The notes under the pieces are model-generated. The model searched no databases and was not told the origin of the DNA. It saw only the letters and a list, made by a program, of their open reading frames with translations. Shown here one piece after another: positions 1 through 7,222 of a DNA stretch of 64,000 nt (its first letter is position 1; each line of letters opens with the position of its first letter). The stretch is from DASWZN01 sp963841635 (GTDB lineage: Bacteria > Acidobacteriota > Terriglobia > Bryobacterales > Bryobacteraceae), in contig CAWJDO010000003.1 in NCBI GenBank assembly GCA_963841635.1, positions 496,001 through 560,000 of the forward strand, given 5' to 3'. A program made the translations under genes and the position numbers.

Positions 1-1
1 T

Positions 2-205
2 CCAGCCTACCAGCGCATCATCGGTTTGGGGCCGGCCGTGATTCCCCATCTGCTACGAGACCTTCAGCGGCGCCCCGATCACTGGTTCTGGGCTTTGGAA
101 GCTCTGACTCGCGAAAATCCCGTGGCGGAAACGCAGATGGGCAGGATTGACGAGATGGCAGCCGCCTGGATCGCTTGGGGGCAGCAGCGGCGCTTTATTG
201 GGTGA
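2..205 (+). CDS. C-terminal fragment of a conserved unknown protein
   Basis: This frame is open from the window edge and ends at a TGA at 203-205, giving 67 residues. The fragment is rich in Trp and Pro, with the segments IGLGPAVIPHLL and DHWFWALEAL. I recall this style from small conserved unknown proteins that sit directly before proteins of the type encoded next, and the 3-base spacing to that frame fits an operon. The start codon and N-terminus lie outside the window. No catalytic motif is visible and no function is proposed. The call is coding by continuity and composition only. Confidence 0.55.
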   Translation, partial: PAYQRIIGLGPAVIPHLLRDLQRRPDHWFWALEALTRENPVAETQMGRIDEMAAAWIAWGQQRRFIG

Positions 206-208
206 GCT

Positions 209-669
209 TTGGTTGCCAAAACAAGTGAGGTCGATCCACGGTATAACTGCATAGGCTGGGCAGCCGAGCGCGATCAATCGAGGTTCTGGTCGCCACTTGG
301 CCCATACTATTGGCCAGCCGATGTGCCTCGTAAACAGACGGTCCGGCATTCGTCCAGGCGTATGCAACCGTCGGATATGAGCCGTGCGGTGGTCCCCAGC
401 TTGAGTCAGGGTACGAGAAGGTCGTTCTCTACACTGTTGACGATGTGCCCAAGCACGCGGCCCGCCAACTAGATACTGGGCGGTGGACCAGTAAGCTTGG
501 GACGAACATAGACGTACTGCACGACACACCCGAAGGTTTGTTCGAGTTGACCAAATTGTACGACTTCAGGGACCTCAGCAGGATATACGGAACGCCGGAG
601 GTGTACCTGAGACGTCCCGGCACACCTGCTCCTGAGCCCTTGCAGCGCAAACTGATCAATTGCGGTTAA
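209..669 (+). pseudogene. Frameshifted small conserved protein (DUF7689-like)
   Basis: A TTG at 209 opens a frame with YNCIGWAAE and YYWPADVPRK, which then loses sense near 342-350. A second frame, entered one base away, continues the same kind of protein with AFVQAYATVGYEPCGG, a downstream HAARQLDTGRWTSKLG segment and a stop at 667-669. The joined product would be about 150 residues. The YNCI-W-A and RWTSKLG pattern matches my recollection of DUF7689 proteins, so the family name is tentative. One missing G near 347 would explain the break. It could be a real mutation or a sequence error. Its 3' end overlaps the convergent methyltransferase gene by 4 bases. Confidence 0.6.
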
Positions 670-1484
670 GGCGACAGGGAGCCTAACGGCGGACTCTCTC
701 CTAAGCGCGTCTGCGTTTGCACTCGTGAAGCGGCGAGGCGGCCGTACCACATCATCGTCTCGTACTGAAAGAGGACACGGCCGGCTTCGTGGTGGGAGTC
801 GAAGACTCGGCGAAGATCGTTCAGCATAGGCTCGTGAGAGGGATGGCCGCTGGGCGGTGCGTAGCTCGAGGACAAGAGCCGGCCCTTGAGGCCTTCATAG
901 TCGAACAGCTGATTGTGGGCGAAGGTTGCCCGGCGAACCTCTTCGCCCTGGAAGAACGCCGCGATCGATTCCTGGTCGCCACGGCTTTCGCGAATCTTCT
1001 TGTAGTCGGTGCCGTAGTGGAGGAGCATGGCTTCGTAGGCATGGTCGAAGGCCGAGGCTCCAGCGCGTTCGTTCCAGATCAGCGCCACCCAGCCTGCGGG
1101 CTTCAGGATGCGGCGGAACTCGGCGCGGGTCGCGATCGGCTCGAACCAGTGGAAGGCCTGGCCGGCGACCGCGAAATCCACACTGGCAGGGGGCAGGGTG
1201 GTCGCCTCCGCACGGCCGTCAACCGGGTGGAAGCGAGGGAATTTCTGAAGCACCTTTTCGGATGCTGCGCGCATGGGGGCGTTCGGCTCGATGCCGAACA
1301 CCGTGTTCCCGTTCTCCAGAAACACCACGGCCAGGTTACCGGGGCCGCAGCCGATGTCGGCAATGGCAGCATGCGTGGTCAGCCCGCAATTCCCCTGGAG
1401 CGTTTCAATGACCTCGTGGGGATAGCCGGGCCGGTAGCGAACATAGTCTTCGACACGGTCCGAGAATCTGTCGAGCGGGTTCAT
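666..1484 (-). CDS. Class I SAM-dependent methyltransferase
   Basis: This 272-residue cytoplasmic protein has a Rossmann methyltransferase core. The glycine-rich SAM loop (motif I) is IADIGCGPGN at residues 41-50, and the acidic residue that binds the SAM ribose is in FGIEPN near 66. VDFAVAGQAFHWF is the typical motif II/III region of the Methyltransf_11 group. The start ATG at 1484 is followed at once by the MNPLDRFSDRVEDYVRYRPGYP segment common in this subfamily. Substrate cannot be predicted. It stands alone between a convergent broken gene and a divergent secreted-protein gene. Confidence 0.85.
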   Translation of the reverse strand: MNPLDRFSDRVEDYVRYRPGYPHEVIETLQGNCGLTTHAAIADIGCGPGNLAVVFLENGNTVFGIEPNAPMRAASEKVLQKFPRFHPVDGRAEATTLPPASVDFAVAGQAFHWFEPIATRAEFRRILKPAGWVALIWNERAGASAFDHAYEAMLLHYGTDYKKIRESRGDQESIAAFFQGEEVRRATFAHNQLFDYEGLKGRLLSSSYAPPSGHPSHEPMLNDLRRVFDSHHEAGRVLFQYETMMWYGRLAASRVQTQTRLGESPPLGSLSP

Positions 1485-1546
1485 TGCTTCTATTTTCGCT
1501 CGCGTGTGTATAATCGAGCAGCGGGCTGGGACGCAGCGGAGCTGGG

Positions 1547-2059
1547 ATGATCATCAAAGCGGCGATGGCGGTTTTGGCGGTGGTGTCGGCGTTTGGGGCG
1601 GAACCGGAGCAGGTGCACTTCAGCGCTGGGGACGAGAACGTCGCCCGGCCGATCCACCTTCCGGACGAGATCGTGGAAATCCTCAAGAATGACGGCGCTG
1701 TGCGGCAGGTTCTCGAGAGCGAGCACCTGTCGGCCGGTCACCTTCCCATGTCCTGGTTCGTGGCCTCGGAGGTTCACCTGGGCGGGCCCAAGGAGAAAGA
1801 CATCGTCGTGGTGGGGATGGGGAAGCTGAAGCGGGCGGGTCTCACCACGTTCTGGGTGTTTCGTCCGTGGTACCCCGGGTATGAGGTGCTGCTCTCGGCG
1901 ACCGAGCATGACTTGATCGTTACGGACGAGCTGTGGAAGAAGTACAGGATCATCAAGACGTCCGCAGTCACGGCAACCAGCATCCGCAGCGCGTCTTACC
2001 GGTTCGAGGGCGGGCAGTACAAGATGTTCAAGGACAGCACGGTGCGGCGGGCGGAATAA
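1547..2059 (+). CDS. Small exported protein of unknown function
   Basis: A 170-residue protein starts at ATG 1547, with GGAG a few bases upstream. Residues 1-18 form a short hydrophobic signal peptide ending near FGAEP, so export is likely. The mature part has alternating hydrophobic strands (DIVVVGMGKL, TTFWVFRPWYPGYEVLL) and a charged C-terminus, compatible with a small beta-rich periplasmic protein. No cysteine, lipobox or catalytic motif is seen. I do not recognise the family. It is monocistronic, divergent from the methyltransferase. Confidence 0.65.
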   Translation: MIIKAAMAVLAVVSAFGAEPEQVHFSAGDENVARPIHLPDEIVEILKNDGAVRQVLESEHLSAGHLPMSWFVASEVHLGGPKEKDIVVVGMGKLKRAGLTTFWVFRPWYPGYEVLLSATEHDLIVTDELWKKYRIIKTSAVTATSIRSASYRFEGGQYKMFKDSTVRRAE

Positions 2060-2113
2060 GAGACGTTGCGCGGCTGGTCAAGCCCCGCGCGGGCTAAAGC
2101 CTAATGCTGCAAT

Positions 2114-2223
2114 GGGCGGCTCTCCAGAGCTGGGCCGGACGTCCACGTCCGGCCTGATTCGTTTCAGGAAGTTGGACGGAGGCGGGTCTGGAGACCCGCT
2201 GCAGGACTGGAGTCCTGCCCCAC
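2114..2223 (+). repeat. Dispersed palindrome-module repeat, copy A
   Basis: This 110-base element recurs at 12108-12217 with only a few changes, and its right half recurs inverted at 60304-60359. It is built of three short palindromes with 2-base centres: GGACGTCCACGTCC, GGGTCTGGAGACCC and GGACTGGAGTCC. GCTGCA occurs just outside both ends, which may be a short target duplication. It lies between the exported-protein gene and the end of the DUF423 gene and has no coding sense of its own. Confidence 0.8.
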
Positions 2224-2233
2224 AACGCTGCAC

Positions 2234-2602
2234 TCAACGCCGGAAGAGGCCCCAGGCGAGGGCGAACCAGGCGGCGATGAAGGCCAGGCCGCCTAGCGGG
2301 GTGATGGCGCCCAGGGTTCGCACTCCGCTGAGGGCCAGGAGGTAGAGGCTGCCGGAGAAGAGCAGGGTCCCTGCGGCCAGCAGCCAGCAGACCCACGCGC
2401 CGGTTCCGGGGCGAAGAGCGCCAATCCGGAGGAGCAGCGAGACTACCAGCAGACCCAGGGCGTGAATGAAGTGGTAGAAGACGGCCTTCTCGTAGATGCC
2501 CATCGAGTAGGCGTCGAGACGGGCGCGCAGGCCGTGCGCTCCGAAGGCGCCCAGCATAACCGCCAGACCGAGTAGGATTGCCGCGATGCCGCTCCAGTTC
2601 AT
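2234..2602 (-). CDS. DUF423 family small membrane protein
   Basis: A 122-residue integral membrane protein with about four hydrophobic helices. MLGAFGAHGLRARLD near the N-terminus and GSLYLLALSGVRTLGAITPLGG are the hallmark segments of DUF423 (YgdD-like) proteins, and the length is typical. Its function is unknown; it is presumed to sit in the cytoplasmic membrane. The gene is the last on the minus strand before repeat copy A. The antitoxin-like gene ends 4 bases upstream of its start, so the two may be cotranscribed. Confidence 0.88.
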   Translation of the reverse strand: MNWSGIAAILLGLAVMLGAFGAHGLRARLDAYSMGIYEKAVFYHFIHALGLLVVSLLLRIGALRPGTGAWVCWLLAAGTLLFSGSLYLLALSGVRTLGAITPLGGLAFIAAWFALAWGLFRR

Positions 2603-2605
2603 GCG

Positions 2606-2908
2606 CTACCGTTCCAGTATCGAAGGCTCAGTCAGTAGCCGCTGCAACTGGGGACGAGGGCGTGGCGGCCGGTCTAGCGCTGATACGAATGCGGCCCAGC
2701 GCTCTTCCGACAAGAGGACTACCCGCTGGTCTGCAAGCGTTTCCTCTGCCTCCGCGCAAGCACTCGCGACAATGAAATCCGTCACCGTTTGCTTACGTCG
2801 CTCGGCGCCCTTGCGGATCAGCTCCTCCTCTTGAGCGGATGCGCGGATATTGATCCGCCTGGAGCGGTTCGGGACTACTCGAGACTGTTTCTTGGCTCGG
2901 CTAGGCAT
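2606..2908 (-). CDS. DUF1778-type antitoxin (TacA-like)
   Basis: This 100-residue protein has an N-terminal ribbon-helix-helix segment, RRINIRASAQEEELIRKG, then KQTVTDFIVASA and the C-terminal neutralising tail with LSEERWAAFVSALDRPP and LQRLL. This is the layout of DUF1778 antitoxins that pair with GNAT toxins. RHH antitoxins bind their promoter and block the toxin active site. Here the toxin-like gene is divergent, 88 bases away, rather than directly downstream as is usual. The ATG at 2908 has no clear ribosome binding site; a palindrome lies 18 bases upstream. Confidence 0.85.
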   Translation of the reverse strand: MPSRAKKQSRVVPNRSRRINIRASAQEEELIRKGAERRKQTVTDFIVASACAEAEETLADQRVVLLSEERWAAFVSALDRPPRPRPQLQRLLTEPSILER

Positions 2909-2925
2909 CAGAGATCACCACGTAC

Positions 2926-2936
2926 GTACATTGTAC
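2926..2936. promoter_or_regulatory. Candidate operator between antitoxin and toxin genes
   Basis: GTACATTGTAC is a perfect palindrome with a single central base, and it overlaps a second short palindrome, ACGTACGT (2920-2927). Both sit in the 88-base gap between the divergent antitoxin and toxin genes. Ribbon-helix-helix antitoxins usually bind such short inverted repeats, so this is a plausible shared autoregulatory site. No experimental evidence is available, and promoter boxes are not clear. Confidence 0.4.
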
Positions 2937-2996
2937 CCCGTTTGCGTGATCCTATTGAGTCCCCGGACGATTCGCGTTTCGCCCTGGTGTACCATT

Positions 2997-3533
2997 GTGC
3001 TTGTGCAAGCCGCCGAACCACCCCTCTCGGGAGTCCAGAATCTCACGGCGGAGCACGACACACGCTCGTTCCGCTGCCGTAAGCATGCGCTCGAAAGCTG
3101 GCTTCGGCGCCATGCGTTGGCTAACCAGGCGGTCCGTTCTTCTCAGCCGTATGTCGTGGTGCGTGGGAGTCGAGTTGTTGCCTACTATGCCCTGACATAC
3201 GGCGAGGTCCGGCGGGAGGATTGGCCGGTGAAGGTTTCGGAAGGTATGCCAGAACGGTACGCGATCCCGGTTCTGTTGCTTGCGCGGCTGGCTGTGGACG
3301 ACCGCGAAGCCGGCAAGGGACTCGGGAAGGCGCTGCTCAAGGACGCTCTACTTCGCGCCGTCGCAGCTGCCGAGATCGGGGGCCTTCGTGCGGTTCTGGT
3401 CCATGCAATTGACGACGAGGCTCGCTCGTTCTACAAGCGATTCGGATTCGAAGATAGTATTGCTGAGCCCTTACACTTGATGATCCTGATAGACGAGATT
3501 CACGCGGAGATGCCACTCGGCGAGCCGCGGTAA
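2997..3533 (+). CDS. GNAT-family toxin-like acetyltransferase (TacT-like)
   Basis: This is a GCN5-related N-acetyltransferase of about 178 residues. The acetyl-CoA loop is in LARLAVDDREAGKGLGKALL, and the C-terminal FYKRFGFEDS carries the conserved Tyr. The front end, with SFRCRKHALESWLRRHALANQ, is the signature of TacT/AtaT-like toxins, which acetylate aminoacyl-tRNA and stop translation. I chose GTG 2997 because the family begins just before the EPL motif. GTG 3003 is equally possible, while an earlier in-frame ATG at 2850 would overlap the antitoxin gene. The divergent arrangement with its DUF1778 partner is unusual. Confidence 0.82.
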   Translation: MLVQAAEPPLSGVQNLTAEHDTRSFRCRKHALESWLRRHALANQAVRSSQPYVVVRGSRVVAYYALTYGEVRREDWPVKVSEGMPERYAIPVLLLARLAVDDREAGKGLGKALLKDALLRAVAAAEIGGLRAVLVHAIDDEARSFYKRFGFEDSIAEPLHLMILIDEIHAEMPLGEPR

Positions 3534-3539
3534 ACGCGT

Positions 3540-5885
3540 CTATTGCTCCAACGCCGCAGAGGGCCGCCCACGCCGCTCCGCCGGATTCCGAACCGAGTGG
3601 GACGGCGAGGTGGGATCGCCGTAAATGATGCCGCGGCCGTTGGTGCCGATGTAGACGCGGCCGAAGACGCGCGGATCGCCGGTCACCAGGCTGGCGTTGC
3701 CGTACTGGTGCTGATCGTCGTTGATGCGGCTCCAGGTGGCGCCGGCGTCGGTGGAGCGGAAGAAGCCCGACACGTTGCCCGCGATGCCTAATATGTAGAT
3801 CGCGGGATAGGTCGCGCCCGGCGCGGCCATGCCAAAGCCGACGCTGTAGGCCTGCTGGACGCCGGCGATCGTGGCGAACGTACTGCCCGAATCCGTCGAA
3901 TGAGAGAGGCCGGCGTTCGATGCCAGCCACAGGTCGCCTTCGGCCGCAAAGGAGGCCACCGGCGCTCCGCTTGCGGCCGCGCCCGTGGTGGCGAATGTGA
4001 CGCCGCCGTCGGTGCTGCGGTAGAGAGAGCCGCCGCTGGCGATGTAAAACTTCATGGGATTCACGCGGTCGGCAACCACGGCGGTGCCCGAGGGAGCGGT
4101 GGAGGATGGCGTCCAGGTGGTGCCCTGGTCGGTGGAAACAAAGACAGGCACTCCGATGGGCGCCCAGACGAACCTCGTGCCGTCGGCCGAGACGGCGATG
4201 GAGCCGGCCCCTTGCGTGGTCCCGGCGGGGGTGCCGGCAAAGGGCGTCCAGGTGATGCCGCCGTCGGTGGAGTACGCGCCGTACGGGCTCAAGTTGTTGT
4301 TCGTGTAGCCGGTGCGGGCCATCACCAGCGGCGCGTTTTGGGCGAAGTCCAGGCCGGTGGTGGTGGAGAAAACGGGATTGGTCATCAGGCCGGCAGGAGG
4401 GCTCTGGGTAAGGCTGAGATGAGCGAATCCTCCGATGTCGCCGACGCCGCTCAACAGATTCGCCGGGCCGGTGGGCGGGCTGATGAGTTGGAGCACGGCG
4501 GTTTCCTCGAGGCCCACGGCTCCGATGGTCCAGTTCACGGGCTGGCCCGAATCGATCGCGGTGGCGTTCGATGTTGACCAGATGGTGGCGCCGGTGCCGT
4601 ACATCGCGTGGCCGGCGTTGAACGGATCGATGGCCAGCGAGCCCATCCACCATCCCGGCGACGTGCTGCTCTGAAGCGTGCGTACCCACGGTGACAGCGA
4701 GGTGTCCCAGGTGCCGGTGGCGCCCATCTCCTCCCAGGCGTCGCCGCCATCCAGGCTGCGGAAAATGTCATCGTGCAGGTACCACAGGTCGAGGGTGCTG
4801 ACCATGATGACGCCAGGGTTTTCGAGGTCGACGGCGACGCAGCCGTAACCGTACCCGCCGTTGATCGTATAGGACGGCAGGGGCGGCGTAATACGGGCCC
4901 AGGTGCCGTTGAGGTTGGGAGTGAGGTTGGGGGGCGGCGTGTATCTCCACACCGCTCCGGCGGTGATGTTGTTGGGGCCGACGTCGTTGCCGTAAGAGAG
5001 GTAGATATTGCCGTCGGGGCCGACGGGGCCGTGGCTGGGATAGAGGCCGGTGGGCTGTCCGGGAACGGCCTGCCAGGTGACGCCGCCATCCGTGCTGCGA
5101 TAGAGGTTGGTGACCGGGTCGGAGACGCCCACATAAATGACCGGGGTGGTGCTGCCGGAACTGCCGCTACCCTTGATGAAATCCACGAAGACCACGCCCA
5201 CACCGGTTCCGCCGGTATGACCGGTGATGGGGAAGCTCGACACCTGGCTCCAGGTGGCGCCGTGATCGGAGCTCTTCCAGAGGCCGTTATTGCGGGAGCC
5301 GAAATAGACGGTGCTGCCGAGGTTGGGGTCCACGGCGAGGCGCTCGCCGGCGTGGCGGCCGTTGTCATTGGCGCCAATCGGAAAGGGCACCGGCACGGTG
5401 GTGAAGGTGTGGCCCTGATCGGTGGACACCAGAATGGCGCCGTTTCCGGCGAAGGATTCCACGTAGGTGCCGACGGCGAGGTACAGGCGGGTGGGATCCG
5501 CGGGGTCGAGACCGATGCTCTCGACTCCGATGTAATTCGACTGGCCGCGGCCGATCCAATCGAGCAGGGGGATCCAGGTGCTGGTGACGGTGTCCCAGCG
5601 GTAAGCCCCGCCTATGTCCGTGCGGGCGTAGACCAGGCCGGGCTGGGTGGGATGAAAGACGATGCCATCGACGAAGCCGCCGGCCACGATCTGGACGTTG
5701 TTGAAGGTGTAGGCCGTGGTGGGCGGCGGAGTCGGCGAGGGCGTGGGTGTGGGAGTGGGAGTCGGCGTAGGAGTGGGAGTTGGGGTGGGAGTTGGGTTGG
5801 AACTGCTCGACTTGCCGCCGCCACAACCGGCCATGAGACCGAGCAGCAGGGCGAGCAGACCTAAAGAAAGCGCTGTCTTCTTCAT
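3540..5885 (-). CDS. Secreted GH74-type beta-propeller lipoprotein (xyloglucanase-like)
   Basis: A 781-residue lipoprotein. The signal peptide ends in a lipobox with Cys21, followed by a (Pro-Thr)n linker at about 31-54. The rest is a BNR/sialidase-like repeat protein in which STDGG-TW motifs recur along two propellers. ARTDIGGAYRWD puts an Asp at 90, and GVGDIGGFAH puts another at 483. These match the positions of the two catalytic Asp residues known in GH74 xyloglucanases, so hydrolysis of xyloglucan or a related beta-glucan at the cell surface is likely. A second relative is at 29604-32180. The gene is convergent with the GNAT gene, with 6 bases between. Confidence 0.85.
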   Translation of the reverse strand: MKKTALSLGLLALLLGLMAGCGGGKSSSSNPTPTPTPTPTPTPTPTPTPSPTPPPTTAYTFNNVQIVAGGFVDGIVFHPTQPGLVYARTDIGGAYRWDTVTSTWIPLLDWIGRGQSNYIGVESIGLDPADPTRLYLAVGTYVESFAGNGAILVSTDQGHTFTTVPVPFPIGANDNGRHAGERLAVDPNLGSTVYFGSRNNGLWKSSDHGATWSQVSSFPITGHTGGTGVGVVFVDFIKGSGSSGSTTPVIYVGVSDPVTNLYRSTDGGVTWQAVPGQPTGLYPSHGPVGPDGNIYLSYGNDVGPNNITAGAVWRYTPPPNLTPNLNGTWARITPPLPSYTINGGYGYGCVAVDLENPGVIMVSTLDLWYLHDDIFRSLDGGDAWEEMGATGTWDTSLSPWVRTLQSSTSPGWWMGSLAIDPFNAGHAMYGTGATIWSTSNATAIDSGQPVNWTIGAVGLEETAVLQLISPPTGPANLLSGVGDIGGFAHLSLTQSPPAGLMTNPVFSTTTGLDFAQNAPLVMARTGYTNNNLSPYGAYSTDGGITWTPFAGTPAGTTQGAGSIAVSADGTRFVWAPIGVPVFVSTDQGTTWTPSSTAPSGTAVVADRVNPMKFYIASGGSLYRSTDGGVTFATTGAAASGAPVASFAAEGDLWLASNAGLSHSTDSGSTFATIAGVQQAYSVGFGMAAPGATYPAIYILGIAGNVSGFFRSTDAGATWSRINDDQHQYGNASLVTGDPRVFGRVYIGTNGRGIIYGDPTSPSHSVRNPAERRGRPSAALEQ

Positions 5886-6006
5886 TGCGGGAACGCCCCT
5901 TTCGTGGCCAACAAACCTCAGTGTAGTGCGTCGAAGGACGTGACCGCTCGGGCGCCGGAGGGGCGGGTGATGCGGTGGTGGCTACTGCCGGGCTCGCCGG
6001 CGGCGA

Positions 6007-6843
6007 ATGGCTAGGCACTACGTGGACGAGTTCGGGAATGAGTTCCGCTATCGGTCGCGAATATGGGATGAGGCTGGCGGGGAGCACGAGGTTTGCTACG
6101 ACGTATTCCTGGAGAGCTCGGACAGAAATGAAGCGGTCTGGCACGTAGGCAGCGTGGACGGCACAGAAAGCGGCACGATGTGCGTGGATCCCCCGCCTCA
6201 GCGACTGCTCCAGGGGTGCCCGTTTGGACCGGTATGCGGAATCCATGGTTGGCAGTGTGCTTCTGGCGGTCCGTCCCCGATCATCCTCGATATCAGCGGC
6301 CACGGCTTTCACCTGACTGACGTTGCGAACGGGGTGAAGTTTGCCTTCTATCCAGGTCAGCCTCCCTTCCAGATGAGCTGGACGGATGCTGCTTACGGCA
6401 ACGGCTTCCTGGTCCTGGACCGGAACGGGGACGGCATGATCAACGACGGCTCCGAGCTTTTTGGGAACATAACGCCGCAGCCGCTGTCGGCGACCCCCAA
6501 CGGGTACCTTGCGCTCGCCGTCTTCGACCTTCCGGAGAACGGGGGGAACGGCAATGGTGTGATCGATCCTGGCGACGCCATCTACAGCAAACTACAGGTT
6601 TGGATCGACTTCAGCCACAACGGCAGCAGCGAACCATGGGAACTGTACACGCTCCAGGCGTTGGGGATTGAGCGCATCGAATTGAAGTACGTGTATTCCC
6701 AGCGGGTAGACCAGTTCGGGAATCGGTTCCGATATCGCTCGAAGGTCTGGGACGAGGATGTCTTTGGGGAGGCCGATCCGGACATTGACCTGTCATATGA
6801 CGTGTTCCTGCAAGCTGGGGCCGCGAGTCCCGCGACGAAATAG
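6007..6843 (+). CDS. Calcium-binding-repeat protein with a duplicated tail at its N-terminus
   Basis: This 278-residue protein has a core with LDISGHGFHLTD, the EF-like LDRNGDGMINDGSELFGN, NGNGVIDPGDAIYSKL and ELYTLQALGIERI. These are typical of secreted RTX/FG-GAP-like proteins and suggest Ca2+ binding. Residues about 8-38 (DEFGNEFRYRSRIWDE, then YDVFL) repeat near the C-terminus (DQFGNRFRYRSKVWDE, then YDVFL). The N-terminal copy looks like the tail of a lost upstream paralogue fused to this gene. No signal peptide is present, and a stop lies in frame at 5968. It may therefore be a recombination remnant rather than a functional protein. The function is unknown. Confidence 0.65.
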   Translation: MARHYVDEFGNEFRYRSRIWDEAGGEHEVCYDVFLESSDRNEAVWHVGSVDGTESGTMCVDPPPQRLLQGCPFGPVCGIHGWQCASGGPSPIILDISGHGFHLTDVANGVKFAFYPGQPPFQMSWTDAAYGNGFLVLDRNGDGMINDGSELFGNITPQPLSATPNGYLALAVFDLPENGGNGNGVIDPGDAIYSKLQVWIDFSHNGSSEPWELYTLQALGIERIELKYVYSQRVDQFGNRFRYRSKVWDEDVFGEADPDIDLSYDVFLQAGAASPATK

Positions 6844-6855
6844 AAGGAGAAACGA

Positions 6856-7206
6856 ATGCATAGACGTCTGTTCCTGCCGATTTGTCTGGCCGTGGCAGTG
6901 CTGATCGGTGCGTACTCCGGGATGTGGGCCCAGAGCCAATGCAGCGGCGGTACGCTGTGCAGCGCCAACGGTTGGATCGATGGCGGCATCCCTGCGGGGA
7001 AGTTCGTGAAGCACAGCTGCCCGGTACTAAACTGCGATCCCACCGGAGCTTCTACCGCCTGCCTGCATGAGCAGTGTCAGTCGTGCAAAGGGAACGGCGG
7101 ATTTTGCGCGGGCGGCAATTTCTCGCAATGCCCGACGAAGCCGGGTGCCTGCGACCAGTACCCGACCACGCCCTTCTTGTGTGCCAACCTGTGCGGCTGT
7201 CAGTAG
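6856..7206 (+). CDS. Small cysteine-rich secreted protein
   Basis: The 116-residue product has a signal peptide at 1-26, cleaved near MWAQS. By my count the mature part has 13 cysteines in about 90 residues, spaced through SCPVLNCDP, CLHEQCQSCKGNGGFC and CANLCGCQ. That many Cys predicts several disulphides or metal binding outside the cytoplasm. AAGGAGA lies just before ATG 6856. It follows the calcium-binding-repeat gene by 12 bases and precedes the next gene by 16, so all three may be one transcript. I do not recognise the family. Confidence 0.7.
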   Translation: MHRRLFLPICLAVAVLIGAYSGMWAQSQCSGGTLCSANGWIDGGIPAGKFVKHSCPVLNCDPTGASTACLHEQCQSCKGNGGFCAGGNFSQCPTKPGACDQYPTTPFLCANLCGCQ

Positions 7207-7222
7207 GGCGGAAAGGACTAAA

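Noticed and set aside
789..1550. Plus-strand frame opposite the methyltransferase
   Set aside because: The minus-strand protein has all methyltransferase motifs; this is its shadow.
2850..2996. N-terminal extension of the GNAT toxin to ATG 2850
   Set aside because: It would overlap the antitoxin gene, and the added residues do not look like any GNAT toxin front end.
3337..4689. Minus-strand frame of 450 codons inside the GH74 gene
   Set aside because: It is His/Arg-rich low-complexity sequence in a different frame of a clear GH74 gene.
5716..5824. GTGGGA/GTTGGG-type microsatellite as a mobile or regulatory repeat
   Set aside because: It encodes the Pro-Thr linker of the GH74 lipoprotein and a similar tract encodes the same kind of linker in the second one.
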